Part shown: positions 1-6,909 of the stretch, piece after piece | How positions within the stretch are numbered: the first letter of the stretch is position 1 | How the letters are laid out: each line of letters starts with the position of its first letter | NCBI GenBank assembly: GCA_900184925.1 | Contig: FXYJ02000006.1 | Coordinates: 124,001-188,000 of the forward strand | Reading direction: 5' to 3' | Source: Ruminococcaceae bacterium HV4-5-B5C | GTDB taxonomy: Bacteria > Bacillota > Clostridia > Oscillospirales > Acutalibacteraceae | Length of the DNA: 64,000 bases | Program-made: the position numbers and the translations under genes | The notes under the pieces: model-generated | The model's input: only the letters and a program-made list of their open reading frames with translations | Databases searched by the model: none | What the model was told of the DNA's origin: nothing

Positions 1-362
1 TCGTCATGGCGGCGCAGAAGGTTCAGTTCCCCGAGGAAGACCCCTGCGAACTGTATATTGCATCCGTCGGCGAAGCGGCGCGGAAAAAGGCGTTTCTGCT
101 TGTGCAGAAGCTGCGCGATTGCGCGGTCGAAGCCGCCTGCGACGAGATGGACCGCAGCCTGAACGCACAGATGAAATACGCCGGGAAACTCGGCGCGCAG
201 TTCACGCTTGTGCTTGGCGACGACGAGCTTGCTTCCGGGAAAGGCATCATCAAAAACATGAAGACCGGAGAAAAGAAAAAGATTGATCTGGACAACGACT
301 TTGAAGGGCAGTTTGCGGGCATCAGCACCGAAGCAGCCGACGGCGAGGGCCTTGCATTTTAA
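1..362 (+). CDS. hisS: Histidyl-tRNA synthetase, C-terminal end (5' truncated by window)
   Basis: This is the tail of a histidyl-tRNA synthetase, which charges tRNA-His in the cytoplasm. The frame is open from the first base, so the start lies outside the window. The visible ~119 residues match the HisRS anticodon-binding domain. A segment near the end, GDDELASGKGIIKNMKTGE, is typical of that domain. Only the C-terminal domain is seen, so the class II catalytic motifs cannot be checked. hisS and aspS are neighbours in many Firmicutes; here three unrelated genes separate them. The next gene begins 11 bp after the stop. Confidence 0.9.
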   Translation, partial: VMAAQKVQFPEEDPCELYIASVGEAARKKAFLLVQKLRDCAVEAACDEMDRSLNAQMKYAGKLGAQFTLVLGDDELASGKGIIKNMKTGEKKKIDLDNDFEGQFAGISTEAADGEGLAF

Positions 363-373
363 GGAGGCACTGA

Positions 374-1285
374 ATGAACGAATCGATCCTTGACGGGTTC
401 CGCGTGGCGGTTCTGGAACAGGACCTTCACGTCTACGGGATTCGGGTGGAAAAGAAGAATGGGGACGGCGTCACGCATTTTATGCGCTCGGACGATGCGG
501 TCAATCTCTACTCCGCTTCGAAGACCTTTACGTCGCTCGCGGTCGGTATGTGCGCGGACGACGGAAAACTCAGCCTCCGAGATAAAGTGCTGGATTATTT
601 TCCGGAATACCGCGGCGTGGCGGCACCGGGCAGCGAGGGAATTACTCTCCGCGACCTGCTGCACATGTCTTCGGGGAAGCTGGAGTTCTGGGCAGGCGCT
701 CTTGACGCGGAAAATAGGGGGAAAGACTGGGCGGAGCTTTTCTTCCGCGTCCCCGTGAAGGAAAAGCCGGGCACGTTCTTTTTCTACTCAAACGCCTGCA
801 CCTATATGCTCGCCCGGGTGGTGGAAAAGGTGACCGGGCAAAAGGAGCGGGACTTTCTTGTGCCGCGCCTCTTTACCCCGCTCGGCATCGATAATCCGCA
901 GTGGCACACCGACCCGGCGGGCCATACGCTCGGCGCGACGAGCCTTTATCTTACGCTGGGCGAATTCAGCCGGCTGGGCAGTCTCCTGCTTGGGAACGGC
1001 GAGTACGGCGGAAAACGCCTTGTCAGTTCGGAGTACCTGAAAGACCTGCGGGAAGACACCGTAAAATGCCGCGTGGGCAGCGACGACCCGGAAGGCGGTT
1101 CGGGTTACGGCTACCAGATATGGCGCTGCGCGGAACCGGGCACCTACCGGGCCGACGGCAAGTACGGCCAGTACTGCATTATCCTTCCGGAGCAGGAAAC
1201 GGCCGTCACAATCACGTCGCATGAAGAGCGCGCCGCTTACGACATCATCCGCGCGGTGTTCCGCGAGATCGTGCCGCGCCTGTAA
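374..1285 (+). CDS. Serine hydrolase, class C beta-lactamase/penicillin-binding-like
   Basis: A 303-residue protein of the beta-lactamase-related serine hydrolase family (Pfam Beta-lactamase, PF00144). The nucleophile motif SxxK is S47-A-S-K50 and the YxN motif is Y138-S-N140. There is no signal peptide or membrane segment, so it should be cytoplasmic. That fits an esterase or amidase better than a periplasmic drug-resistance enzyme. The start is fixed by AAGGAGG at 361-367, six bases before the ATG. It follows hisS by 11 bp and is probably co-transcribed. The substrate cannot be inferred; naming it a beta-lactamase would be over-interpretation. Confidence 0.8.
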   Translation: MNESILDGFRVAVLEQDLHVYGIRVEKKNGDGVTHFMRSDDAVNLYSASKTFTSLAVGMCADDGKLSLRDKVLDYFPEYRGVAAPGSEGITLRDLLHMSSGKLEFWAGALDAENRGKDWAELFFRVPVKEKPGTFFFYSNACTYMLARVVEKVTGQKERDFLVPRLFTPLGIDNPQWHTDPAGHTLGATSLYLTLGEFSRLGSLLLGNGEYGGKRLVSSEYLKDLREDTVKCRVGSDDPEGGSGYGYQIWRCAEPGTYRADGKYGQYCIILPEQETAVTITSHEERAAYDIIRAVFREIVPRL

Positions 1286-1334
1286 GCACTTCTTGAAGAC
1301 ATCGGCTGAGGGAGACTCAGGGAGGAAAAGCAGG

Positions 1335-1712
1335 GTGGATTTTCGGATTGGTTCGCTGTATCTGTGCGTTTCCGACATGGACCGTGCCGTCGCATTTTAT
1401 GAAGCGTTTCTGGAGCAGAACGTGACGGTGCGGGACAAAATATACAGTGTGTTCGACCTTCACGGATTTCGGCTCGGTCTTTTTGCTTACCGGGAAATGA
1501 ACGAGGTGCATACGTTCGGAAGCAACTGCCTGCCGAGCCTCTCCGTCGGGAGTCTTGCAGACCTCCGGAAAAAAACAGAGGGGCTGAAGATCGTGTTCCC
1601 GCTGACGAAGATCGGGCCGAACTGGGTGACCGAGTTTGAAGACAGCGAGGGCAACCACATTGAACTGACGGCACCCGCCCGACCGACCGAAACAAAAGAA
1701 GAGATCGATTGA
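1335..1712 (+). CDS. VOC/glyoxalase-fold family protein
   Basis: A small (125 residue) vicinal-oxygen-chelate protein. It shows the beginning typical of one VOC domain (LYLCVSDMDRAVAFYEAFL) and the C-terminal EFEDSEGNHIEL motif, whose Glu is usually a metal ligand. An open frame extends upstream into the preceding gene. I chose the GTG at 1335 because GGAGG at 1321-1325 lies 9 bases ahead and homology begins just after it. Family members include glyoxalases, dioxygenases and antibiotic-binding proteins, and nothing here separates them. It sits in a short same-strand run between hisS and aspS. Confidence 0.75.
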   Translation: MDFRIGSLYLCVSDMDRAVAFYEAFLEQNVTVRDKIYSVFDLHGFRLGLFAYREMNEVHTFGSNCLPSLSVGSLADLRKKTEGLKIVFPLTKIGPNWVTEFEDSEGNHIELTAPARPTETKEEID

Positions 1713-1728
1713 TGCGGAAAGGAAAAGG

Positions 1729-2337
1729 ATGATGAAAGAGTATCTGATGGACATTCCGGACTTCATCTGCCTTGCCCTTGTCTATTTTGCCGTCCTTCTG
1801 CCGCGGTGGCGGGGCAGCCGGAAAGGATTGCTGCTGCGGACGGTGTTTTACGTTTATCTCTGCTTCGTTCTGTATTTCACCCTGATGCCGTTTCTGCTTG
1901 GGATGCCCGGGCGAATGGCATCCGCGCGCGTGAACCTGATTCCGTTTCTCGACTTTCTTATGGGGCACGGAGGGGCGCAGAAAGAACTTTTGCTGAACAT
2001 CGTGATGACGGTGCCGTTCGGCGTGTTCCTGCCGCTGATCTACGGGAAGAATTTTCTGCGCACGGTCGGGTGGACGCTGGCTCTGAGCGTGGCGATCGAG
2101 ATTCTCCAGTTCTTCTCCGGCGATTACCGGATATCGGACGTTACCGACGTGATTTCAAACACGATCGGCGGCGCGACGGGGTATCTGCTGTTTCGGCCGT
2201 TCCGGAAGGCTCTTTGCGAAGATGCCCGGCCCGCGGAAGAAATCGCTCCGCGCGGGATGCCGAAGCGGGACAAATGGACCTGGACAGTTTTCGCTCTGCA
2301 GATACTCGCGAAGTCTTTTCTGGCGGCGTACCTCTAG
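1729..2337 (+). CDS. VanZ-like integral membrane protein
   Basis: A 202-residue membrane protein of the VanZ family, with about four hydrophobic segments. It has the conserved NLIPF motif (residues ~66-70), the LLNIVMTVPFG stretch and the SDVTDVISNTIGG segment that define VanZ domains. VanZ of Enterococcus gives low-level teicoplanin resistance, but most family members are uncharacterised and usually not linked to resistance. No vanHAX-type genes are nearby, so glycopeptide resistance should not be assumed. Two ATG codons (1729, 1732) and a third at 1747 are possible starts; the purine-rich GGAAAAGG just upstream supports the first pair. Confidence 0.8.
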   Translation: MMKEYLMDIPDFICLALVYFAVLLPRWRGSRKGLLLRTVFYVYLCFVLYFTLMPFLLGMPGRMASARVNLIPFLDFLMGHGGAQKELLLNIVMTVPFGVFLPLIYGKNFLRTVGWTLALSVAIEILQFFSGDYRISDVTDVISNTIGGATGYLLFRPFRKALCEDARPAEEIAPRGMPKRDKWTWTVFALQILAKSFLAAYL

Positions 2338-2405
2338 ATCGCATTTGGAAGAGCTGCAGCCACAGGGCTGATTTATAAAATCATACAGTTGGAGGAATTA
2401 TTACA

Positions 2406-4193
2406 ATGGCGGAGTTTATGAGCGGCCTGAAACGGACGCATTACTGCGGTGTTCTGCGGAGCACCGACGCTGGAAAAGAAGTCACGGTCTGCGGTTGGGC
2501 ACAGCGTCAGCGCGACCTCGGCGGGCTGATTTTTATCGACCTGCGCGACCGCACGGGTATCGTGCAGCTTGCGTTCGACGACGCGACCGACCGCGATGTG
2601 TTCGACAAGGCGTTCACCGTGCGCGCCGAATTTGTGCTTGCAGCAAAAGGCGTGGTGCGGGAGCGTTCCTCAAAAAACAAAGACATTCCGACGGGCGATG
2701 TGGAAATTGCCGTAACGGAGCTTCGCATTCTTTCGAAGAGCGAGACGCCGCCGTTTGCCATTGAAGAAAATTCCTCCGTTCAGAAGGAAACGCGCCTTCA
2801 CTATCGTTTCCTCGACCTGCGCCGCCCGGACATGCAGCGCATTCTGATGGCGCGGCACCGTCTGACGAAAATTGTTCACGATTATTTCGACAACAACGGT
2901 TTCCTCGAGATCGAGACGCCCGACCTCATGAAATCCACGCCCGAGGGCGCACGCGACTATCTGGTGCCGAGCCGCATTTTTCCCGGGAAATTCTTTGCGC
3001 TGCCGCAGTCGCCGCAGCTTTACAAGCAGCTTCTGATGGTTTCCGGCTTCGACCGCTATATGCAGATTGCCCGCTGTTTCCGCGACGAGGACCTGCGAGC
3101 CGACCGTCAGCCGGAGTTCACGCAGGTTGACTTCGAGATGTCTTTTGTCACGCAGGAAGACGTCATGGAGATTGGCGAAGGATTCATCCGGGAGGCCTAC
3201 AAAAAGCTTCTCGGCGTTGAGATTACGCTTCCGCTTCCTCGCCTCACGTGGCAGGAAGCCATGAACCGCTTTGGCTCCGACAAACCGGATCTGCGCTTCG
3301 GAATGGAACTCACCGACGTGAGCGAGGCCGTGAAGGGCACGGAGTTCCGTGTGTTCGCGGGCGCGCTTTCGGGCGGCGGCAGCGTGCGCGGCATCACCCT
3401 CAAGGGGCAGGCCGACGCGCTCAGCCGCAAGGAGATCGATAAGCTCGGCGAGTGGATCAAAACCTACGGAGCGAAGGGCCTCGCGTGGACGCGCCTCGCT
3501 TCCACGGGCGAGACTTCTTCCTATGAGAAGTTCCTCTCGCCGGATGAGGCTCAGGCCGTGCGCGCCGCGCTCGGTGCGGAAACGGGCGACGTGCTGTTCC
3601 TTGTCGCAAGCGAGGAAAACAAGGTCGTCTTTGATTCCCTCGGCGCACTGCGCTGTAATCTGGCGCGGAAATTCAACCTCATTGACAAGTCGAGCCCGAA
3701 GATTCTCTGGGTTACCGATTTCCCGATGTTTGAGTACAGCAAGGAAGAAGGCCGGTGGATGGCCATGCACCATCCGTTTACCATGCCGAACCCCGAGGAT
3801 CTCGACCGGCTTGAGAGCGACCCCGGTTCCGTGCGCTCCGTTGCGTACGACATGGTAATCAACGGCTACGAGGCAGGCGGCGGAAGCATCCGTATCCACG
3901 ATTCGCAGCTTCAGCAGCGTATGCTGAAAGCCCTCGGCATCCCGGATGAAACGGCGCAGGAGCGCTTCGGCTTCCTGCTGGAGGGCCTCAAGTTCGGTGC
4001 TCCGCCGCACGGCGGAATGGCATGGGGCCTTGAGCGCCTCATGATGGTCCTGCTTGATGTGGACGATATGCGCGACGTGATCGCATTCCCGAAGGTTTCT
4101 TCTTCCGCCGAGCTGATGAGCGGCGCGCCCGGAGCCGTCGACCTGCAGCAGCTCACGGAGCTTGGCATTGCCATTCTTCCGAAGAAAGAATAG
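2406..4193 (+). CDS. aspS: Aspartyl-tRNA synthetase
   Basis: A full-length (595 residue) bacterial-type class II aspartyl-tRNA synthetase, charging tRNA-Asp in the cytoplasm. In order it shows an N-terminal OB-fold anticodon-binding domain (~1-110), class II motif 2 around residue 225 (CFRDEDLRADRQPEFTQ), a GAD insertion domain (~290-420) and motif 3 around residue 540 (GLERLMMVLL). The start ATG is preceded by GGAGG at about 2392-2396. The 68 bp upstream is too short for a T-box leader and none is visible. Whether it is discriminating or also charges tRNA-Asn cannot be told from what I can see. Confidence 0.96.
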   Translation: MAEFMSGLKRTHYCGVLRSTDAGKEVTVCGWAQRQRDLGGLIFIDLRDRTGIVQLAFDDATDRDVFDKAFTVRAEFVLAAKGVVRERSSKNKDIPTGDVEIAVTELRILSKSETPPFAIEENSSVQKETRLHYRFLDLRRPDMQRILMARHRLTKIVHDYFDNNGFLEIETPDLMKSTPEGARDYLVPSRIFPGKFFALPQSPQLYKQLLMVSGFDRYMQIARCFRDEDLRADRQPEFTQVDFEMSFVTQEDVMEIGEGFIREAYKKLLGVEITLPLPRLTWQEAMNRFGSDKPDLRFGMELTDVSEAVKGTEFRVFAGALSGGGSVRGITLKGQADALSRKEIDKLGEWIKTYGAKGLAWTRLASTGETSSYEKFLSPDEAQAVRAALGAETGDVLFLVASEENKVVFDSLGALRCNLARKFNLIDKSSPKILWVTDFPMFEYSKEEGRWMAMHHPFTMPNPEDLDRLESDPGSVRSVAYDMVINGYEAGGGSIRIHDSQLQQRMLKALGIPDETAQERFGFLLEGLKFGAPPHGGMAWGLERLMMVLLDVDDMRDVIAFPKVSSSAELMSGAPGAVDLQQLTELGIAILPKKE

Positions 4194-4443
4194 CAACCGG
4201 CATTCCGGTTTTCATGGACGTTTGGATTGTAACCTGGTGGCCTCAGAGGCGCTAAGGCAAAGATTCCAGTCGTACAAGGAAAAGCAGCCTGCCCCCTCTG
4301 CGCGTGTTTTGCATCCTTTCGCACAAGAGCGAAAGTATGGGCCTGCGCGGCCGGAGCGCAAACTAAAAAAAGGATCATGGCTCCTGAGACCTTAGCCCAG
4401 GCGGAGAGTAAAAATAAGGCGTATTTCCCGGAGTTACGGCATG

Positions 4444-4529
4444 CAGCTTTCGGACGCGAAAGCTGCGCAAAGCGTGTAGGGGGAGAGAACAGACTGCTGT
4501 CGGGAACGTTCCCATTTCTCTCCCCCTAC
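4444..4529. repeat. Two perfect inverted repeats in repeat unit 1
   Basis: The first hairpin pairs GCAGCTTTCG (about 4443-4452) with CGAAAGCTGC (4457-4466) around a four-base loop. It occupies the place where unit 2 has a copy of module C. The second pairs GTAGGGGGAGAGAA (4476-4489) with its exact complement at 4516-4529. Inside that loop lies the palindrome GGGAACGTTCCC (4502-4513). There is no U-run after either stem, so these do not look like intrinsic terminators. Confidence 0.8.
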
Positions 4530-4707
4530 GACCCCCGGGACTCCCCATCACCTTCTCAGCAATCGACCGGCTTTCTGGTTTTCATGGACGTTTAGAATTG
4601 TAGCTTTATTGACACAGAAGCACTCAGAAGAAAATTCTTTTCGTACAAGGAAAAGCACTTTGCCCCCACGGATGCGAAATAGCGTTGTGAGGACTCTTGG
4701 GGGAGTG

Positions 4708-4762
4708 CAGAGGGGGGAAGCATGAGACACCCATGCTGCGCAGTAACTGGTTCCCCCCTCTG
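4708..4762. repeat. Perfect 12-bp inverted repeat in repeat unit 2
   Basis: CAGAGGGGGGAA (4708-4719) pairs exactly with 4751-4762. A smaller GCATG/CATGC pair (4720-4724, 4732-4736) sits inside. Unit 1 keeps only a fragment resembling the right arm at the matching place, so this hairpin looks inserted in, or lost from, a shared scaffold. Confidence 0.75.
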
Positions 4763-4773
4763 TGCGTGCTTTG

Positions 4774-4801
4774 CATACTTTCGCACAAGAGCGAAAGTAT
4801 G
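4774..4801. repeat. Module C hairpin (best copy)
   Basis: CATACTTTCG (4774-4783) and CGAAAGTATG (4792-4801) form a perfect 10-bp stem with the eight-base loop CACAAGAG. The copy at 4312-4339 has one mismatch. The copy at 4901-4920 keeps only the inner six pairs. The loop sequence is identical in all three, which suggests that the loop is itself conserved. Confidence 0.8.
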
Positions 4802-5028
4802 GGCCCGCGCGGCCGGAGCGCTAACTAAAAATAAGAAGATTCTAAATCCGTGGCACAAAGCGTAGAAGTCGGGCGTATTTCCCGGAGTTACGGTATGCAG
4901 CTTTCGCACAAGAGCGAAAGTATGGGCCTGCGCGGCCGGAGCGCAACTGAAAACAAGATAATTTATAGTTCCCAGGGCATAAAGTGAAAAAGGCAGGCAA
5001 CCGTAAAACACAGACAGGAGGGGTGGCT

Positions 5029-5664
5029 TTGCAGAACGTAAACTACCAGAAATGGCTCGACGAGACCATTGCGGGGCTCGGCGGCCGTGCGCCTTCCCTC
5101 CTGCTTCATGCGTGCTGCGCGCCGTGCAGCAGCTATGTGCTCGAGTACCTCTCGGAATATTTCAATATTACCCTGTTTTACTATAACCCGAACATTTCCC
5201 CGGAAGCAGAGTACCGCAAACGCAGGAACGAAGCAAAACGGCTGATTGCGGAGCAGCCCGCGAAATACCCGGTGGGGTTTGCCGAGGGAACGTATGCCCC
5301 TGAGCTCTTCTTTGAGACAGTGAAGGGACACGAGGCCGACCCCGAGCGCGGCGAACGGTGTACGCTGTGCTACCGCATGAGGCTCGAAGAGACGGCAAAA
5401 TACGCGCGGGAAAACGGCTTCGAGTGGTTCACGACCACGCTTTCTCTCAGCCCGTACAAGGACGCGCGGAGGCTCAACGCCATCGGTGCGGAAATGGAGG
5501 AAAAGTACGGAGTGAAGTATCTTCACTCCGACTTCAAAAAACGCGGAGGTTATCTGCGCTCCATCGAACTTTCACGCGTCTATGGGCTTTACCGCCAGAA
5601 TACCTGCGGCTGCATTTTTTCGCAGAAGGCGACACCGGTTTCCCCCAGTCCGTCGGATGACTGA
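5029..5664 (+). CDS. queH: Epoxyqueuosine reductase QueH
   Basis: A 211-residue QueH (formerly DUF208) protein. QueH reduces epoxyqueuosine to queuosine in the wobble position of tRNAs and replaces the unrelated cobalamin enzyme QueG in many anaerobes. Diagnostic cysteines are present: adjacent Cys29-Cys30 and Cys33 (HACCAPC), a later CTLC pair and a C-terminal CGC, which are expected to bind an Fe-S cluster and a second metal. The frame is open back to a GTG at 4984. I place the start at TTG 5029 because AGGAGGGG (5016-5023) sits six bases upstream; GTG 5023 is also possible. No other queuosine genes are in the window. Confidence 0.88.
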   Translation: MQNVNYQKWLDETIAGLGGRAPSLLLHACCAPCSSYVLEYLSEYFNITLFYYNPNISPEAEYRKRRNEAKRLIAEQPAKYPVGFAEGTYAPELFFETVKGHEADPERGERCTLCYRMRLEETAKYARENGFEWFTTTLSLSPYKDARRLNAIGAEMEEKYGVKYLHSDFKKRGGYLRSIELSRVYGLYRQNTCGCIFSQKATPVSPSPSDD

Positions 5665-5705
5665 AAAGGCTTCCGGCAAAATGTGAAAAATCGGAAGGAG
5701 AAAAA

Positions 5706-6725
5706 ATGGAAAGACAGAACAGAGTCGCCCCCTATGTCGCGGACGAAGGAAGATACGGCACGATGCAGTACCGCCGCGTCGGAAAGAGCGGCCTTAAAAT
5801 GAGCGCGGTGTCGCTCGGTCTGTGGCAGAATTTCGGTGGATACGACAGCTATGAGAACAGCCGCGCCGTTGTGCGCCGCGCGTTTGACCTCGGCATCACC
5901 GTGTTCGACCTTGCAAACAACTACGGCCCGCCCGCGGGCAGTGCCGAAGAGACGTTCGGCCGCCTGATGAAGGAAGACATGCACCCGTACCGTGACGAGA
6001 TGGTCATCACCACGAAGGCGGGCTACACCATGCACCCCGGCCCCTACGGCGACTGGGGCTCCCGTAAATATCTGCTTTCGAGCCTTGACCGCAGCCTCGA
6101 GCGCATGGGCCTCGATTATGTGGATATCTTCTACCACCACCGTTTTGACCCCGAAACCCCGCTTGAAGAGACAATGGGCGCGCTCGCTTCGGCCGTGCAC
6201 AGCGGCAAGGCGCTTTACGCCGGAATTTCGAACTACAGCGCGGAGCAGGCGGAAAAAGCGGCGCTGATTCTCGACTCCATGGGCGTGCACTGTCTCATCT
6301 GCCAGTCGCGCTACAATCTGCTCGACCGCGAGGTTGAGAACGACGGTCTGTTCGGCACCGCAGAGCAGTGCGGCTTCGGCATGACGGCCTACAGCCCGCT
6401 CGCACAGGGCAGACTGACCGGAAAATATAACCACGGGATTCCGGAAGGTTCCCGTGCGTCGGGTAAGTCGATATTCCTCAACCGGGACTCGATTACCCCC
6501 GATATGCTCGAAAAGGTCTCCCGCCTCGGAACCATTGCCGCACGGCGCGGCCAGAGTATGACGCAGCTCGCTTTGAGCTGGATTCTGCGCGAAAAAACCA
6601 TGGCGAGCGTCCTGATCGGCGCGAGCCGCCCCGAGCAGATCGACGAAGATGCGGCATGCCTGAACAATCTCAATTTCTCCGACGCAGAGCTTCGGGAGAT
6701 CGACGCAATTGTCGGGACAAAGTAG
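5706..6725 (+). CDS. Aldo/keto reductase, YghZ/Gpr-like
   Basis: A 339-residue NADPH-dependent aldo/keto reductase of the YghZ (L-glyceraldehyde-3-phosphate reductase, AKR14) type. The AKR catalytic residues are visible in sequence: Asp and Tyr in FDLANNYGPP, Lys in VITTKAG and His in IFYHHRFD. The C-terminal cofactor segment (VLIGASRPEQI) is also present. E. coli YghZ detoxifies methylglyoxal, a plausible but unproven role here. AAGGAG ends about six bases before the ATG. It stands alone between queH and the nrdDG operon, and transcription probably stops at the hairpin near 6784-6833. Confidence 0.88.
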   Translation: MERQNRVAPYVADEGRYGTMQYRRVGKSGLKMSAVSLGLWQNFGGYDSYENSRAVVRRAFDLGITVFDLANNYGPPAGSAEETFGRLMKEDMHPYRDEMVITTKAGYTMHPGPYGDWGSRKYLLSSLDRSLERMGLDYVDIFYHHRFDPETPLEETMGALASAVHSGKALYAGISNYSAEQAEKAALILDSMGVHCLICQSRYNLLDREVENDGLFGTAEQCGFGMTAYSPLAQGRLTGKYNHGIPEGSRASGKSIFLNRDSITPDMLEKVSRLGTIAARRGQSMTQLALSWILREKTMASVLIGASRPEQIDEDAACLNNLNFSDAELREIDAIVGTK

Positions 6726-6726
6726 A

Positions 6727-6742
6727 TATCAATATATAGTAT
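6727..6742 (+). promoter_or_regulatory. NrdR box 1
   Basis: The core CAATATATAG at 6730-6739 matches the NrdR consensus core CWATATATWG at every position. It lies exactly 31 bp upstream of a second perfect core. Such spacing of about three helical turns is the known arrangement of NrdR operators in front of ribonucleotide reductase genes. Confidence 0.85.
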
Positions 6743-6757
6743 TTAAAAATAATAGTT

Positions 6758-6773
6758 TTACAATATATTGACA
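6758..6773 (+). promoter_or_regulatory. NrdR box 2, overlapping the -35 element
   Basis: The core CAATATATTG at 6761-6770 is a perfect match to the NrdR core. Its right end merges with the TTGACA -35 hexamer (6768-6773), so NrdR bound here would block RNA polymerase directly. Confidence 0.85.
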
Positions 6774-6796
6774 TTCGTTGGGCGGCGCGGTATAAT
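6768..6796 (+). promoter_or_regulatory. Sigma-A promoter of nrdDG
   Basis: TTGACA (6768-6773) and TATAAT (6791-6796) are both perfect consensus hexamers with the ideal 17-bp spacer. Predicted transcription start is near 6803, which excludes the upstream ATG at 6808 as a sensible nrdD start. Confidence 0.9.
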
Positions 6797-6833
6797 CAAC
6801 TCTGCAAATGACAGAGTTGCCGCGCCGTTTTTT
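6784..6833 (+). terminator. Terminator-like hairpin that contains the nrdD -10 box
   Basis: GGCGCGG (6784-6790) pairs with CCGCGCC (6820-6826), and AACTCTG (6798-6804) pairs with CAGAGTT (6812-6818) around CAAATGA. A run of six T follows (6828-6833). Read-through RNA from the aldo/keto reductase gene would form the whole structure and should stop. RNA starting at the nrdD promoter would lack the left arm and pass through. Confidence 0.65.
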
Positions 6834-6909
6834 ACGCGCGCGGATTTTTGACGGCGGCGTCGGGAAGAGGTTCCACGCCGCAGATCAGGGGAAAGGAAGC
6901 ATCTTAAAA

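Larger units (their letters stand above)
4205..4962. repeat. Tandem modular repeat array rich in hairpins, no gene
   Basis: The 835 bp between aspS and queH carries no credible gene but holds repeated modules. Module A (TTTTCATGGACGTTT core) occurs at 4205-4236 and 4574-4606. Module B (TCGTACAAGGAAAAGCA) occurs at 4270-4286 and 4641-4657. Module C (CTTTCGCACAAGAGCGAAAG followed by TATGGG and a GC-rich tail) occurs three times, at 4316-4364, 4778-4826 and 4901-4949. Module D (GCGTATTTCCCGGAGTTACG core) occurs at 4418-4452 and 4872-4906. Two units run A-B-C-D, about 370-450 bp apart. Each also has its own unrelated G-run inverted repeat. Open frames here repeat the same short peptide only because module C is repeated. 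Confidence 0.85.

Noticed and set aside
1729..2337. VanZ-like gene as evidence for glycopeptide resistance
   Set aside because: No vanR/S/H/A/X/Y genes are nearby, and VanZ-like proteins are widespread in sensitive bacteria.
2338..2405. T-box leader before aspS
   Set aside because: Only 68 bp are available and no T-box sequence or terminator stem is visible.
2670..4196. Long open frame antisense to aspS (508 codons)
   Set aside because: It is an artefact of GC-biased third positions; aspS on the other strand is complete and conserved.
4205..4962. CRISPR array
   Set aside because: Modules are hundreds of bases apart with irregular spacing and no cas genes are present.
4194..4980. Several short open frames, some sharing a repeated peptide with HTFALVRK
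   Set aside because: The shared peptide arises because module C is repeated in the same register. The frames have no ribosome-binding sites and are broken by the hairpins.
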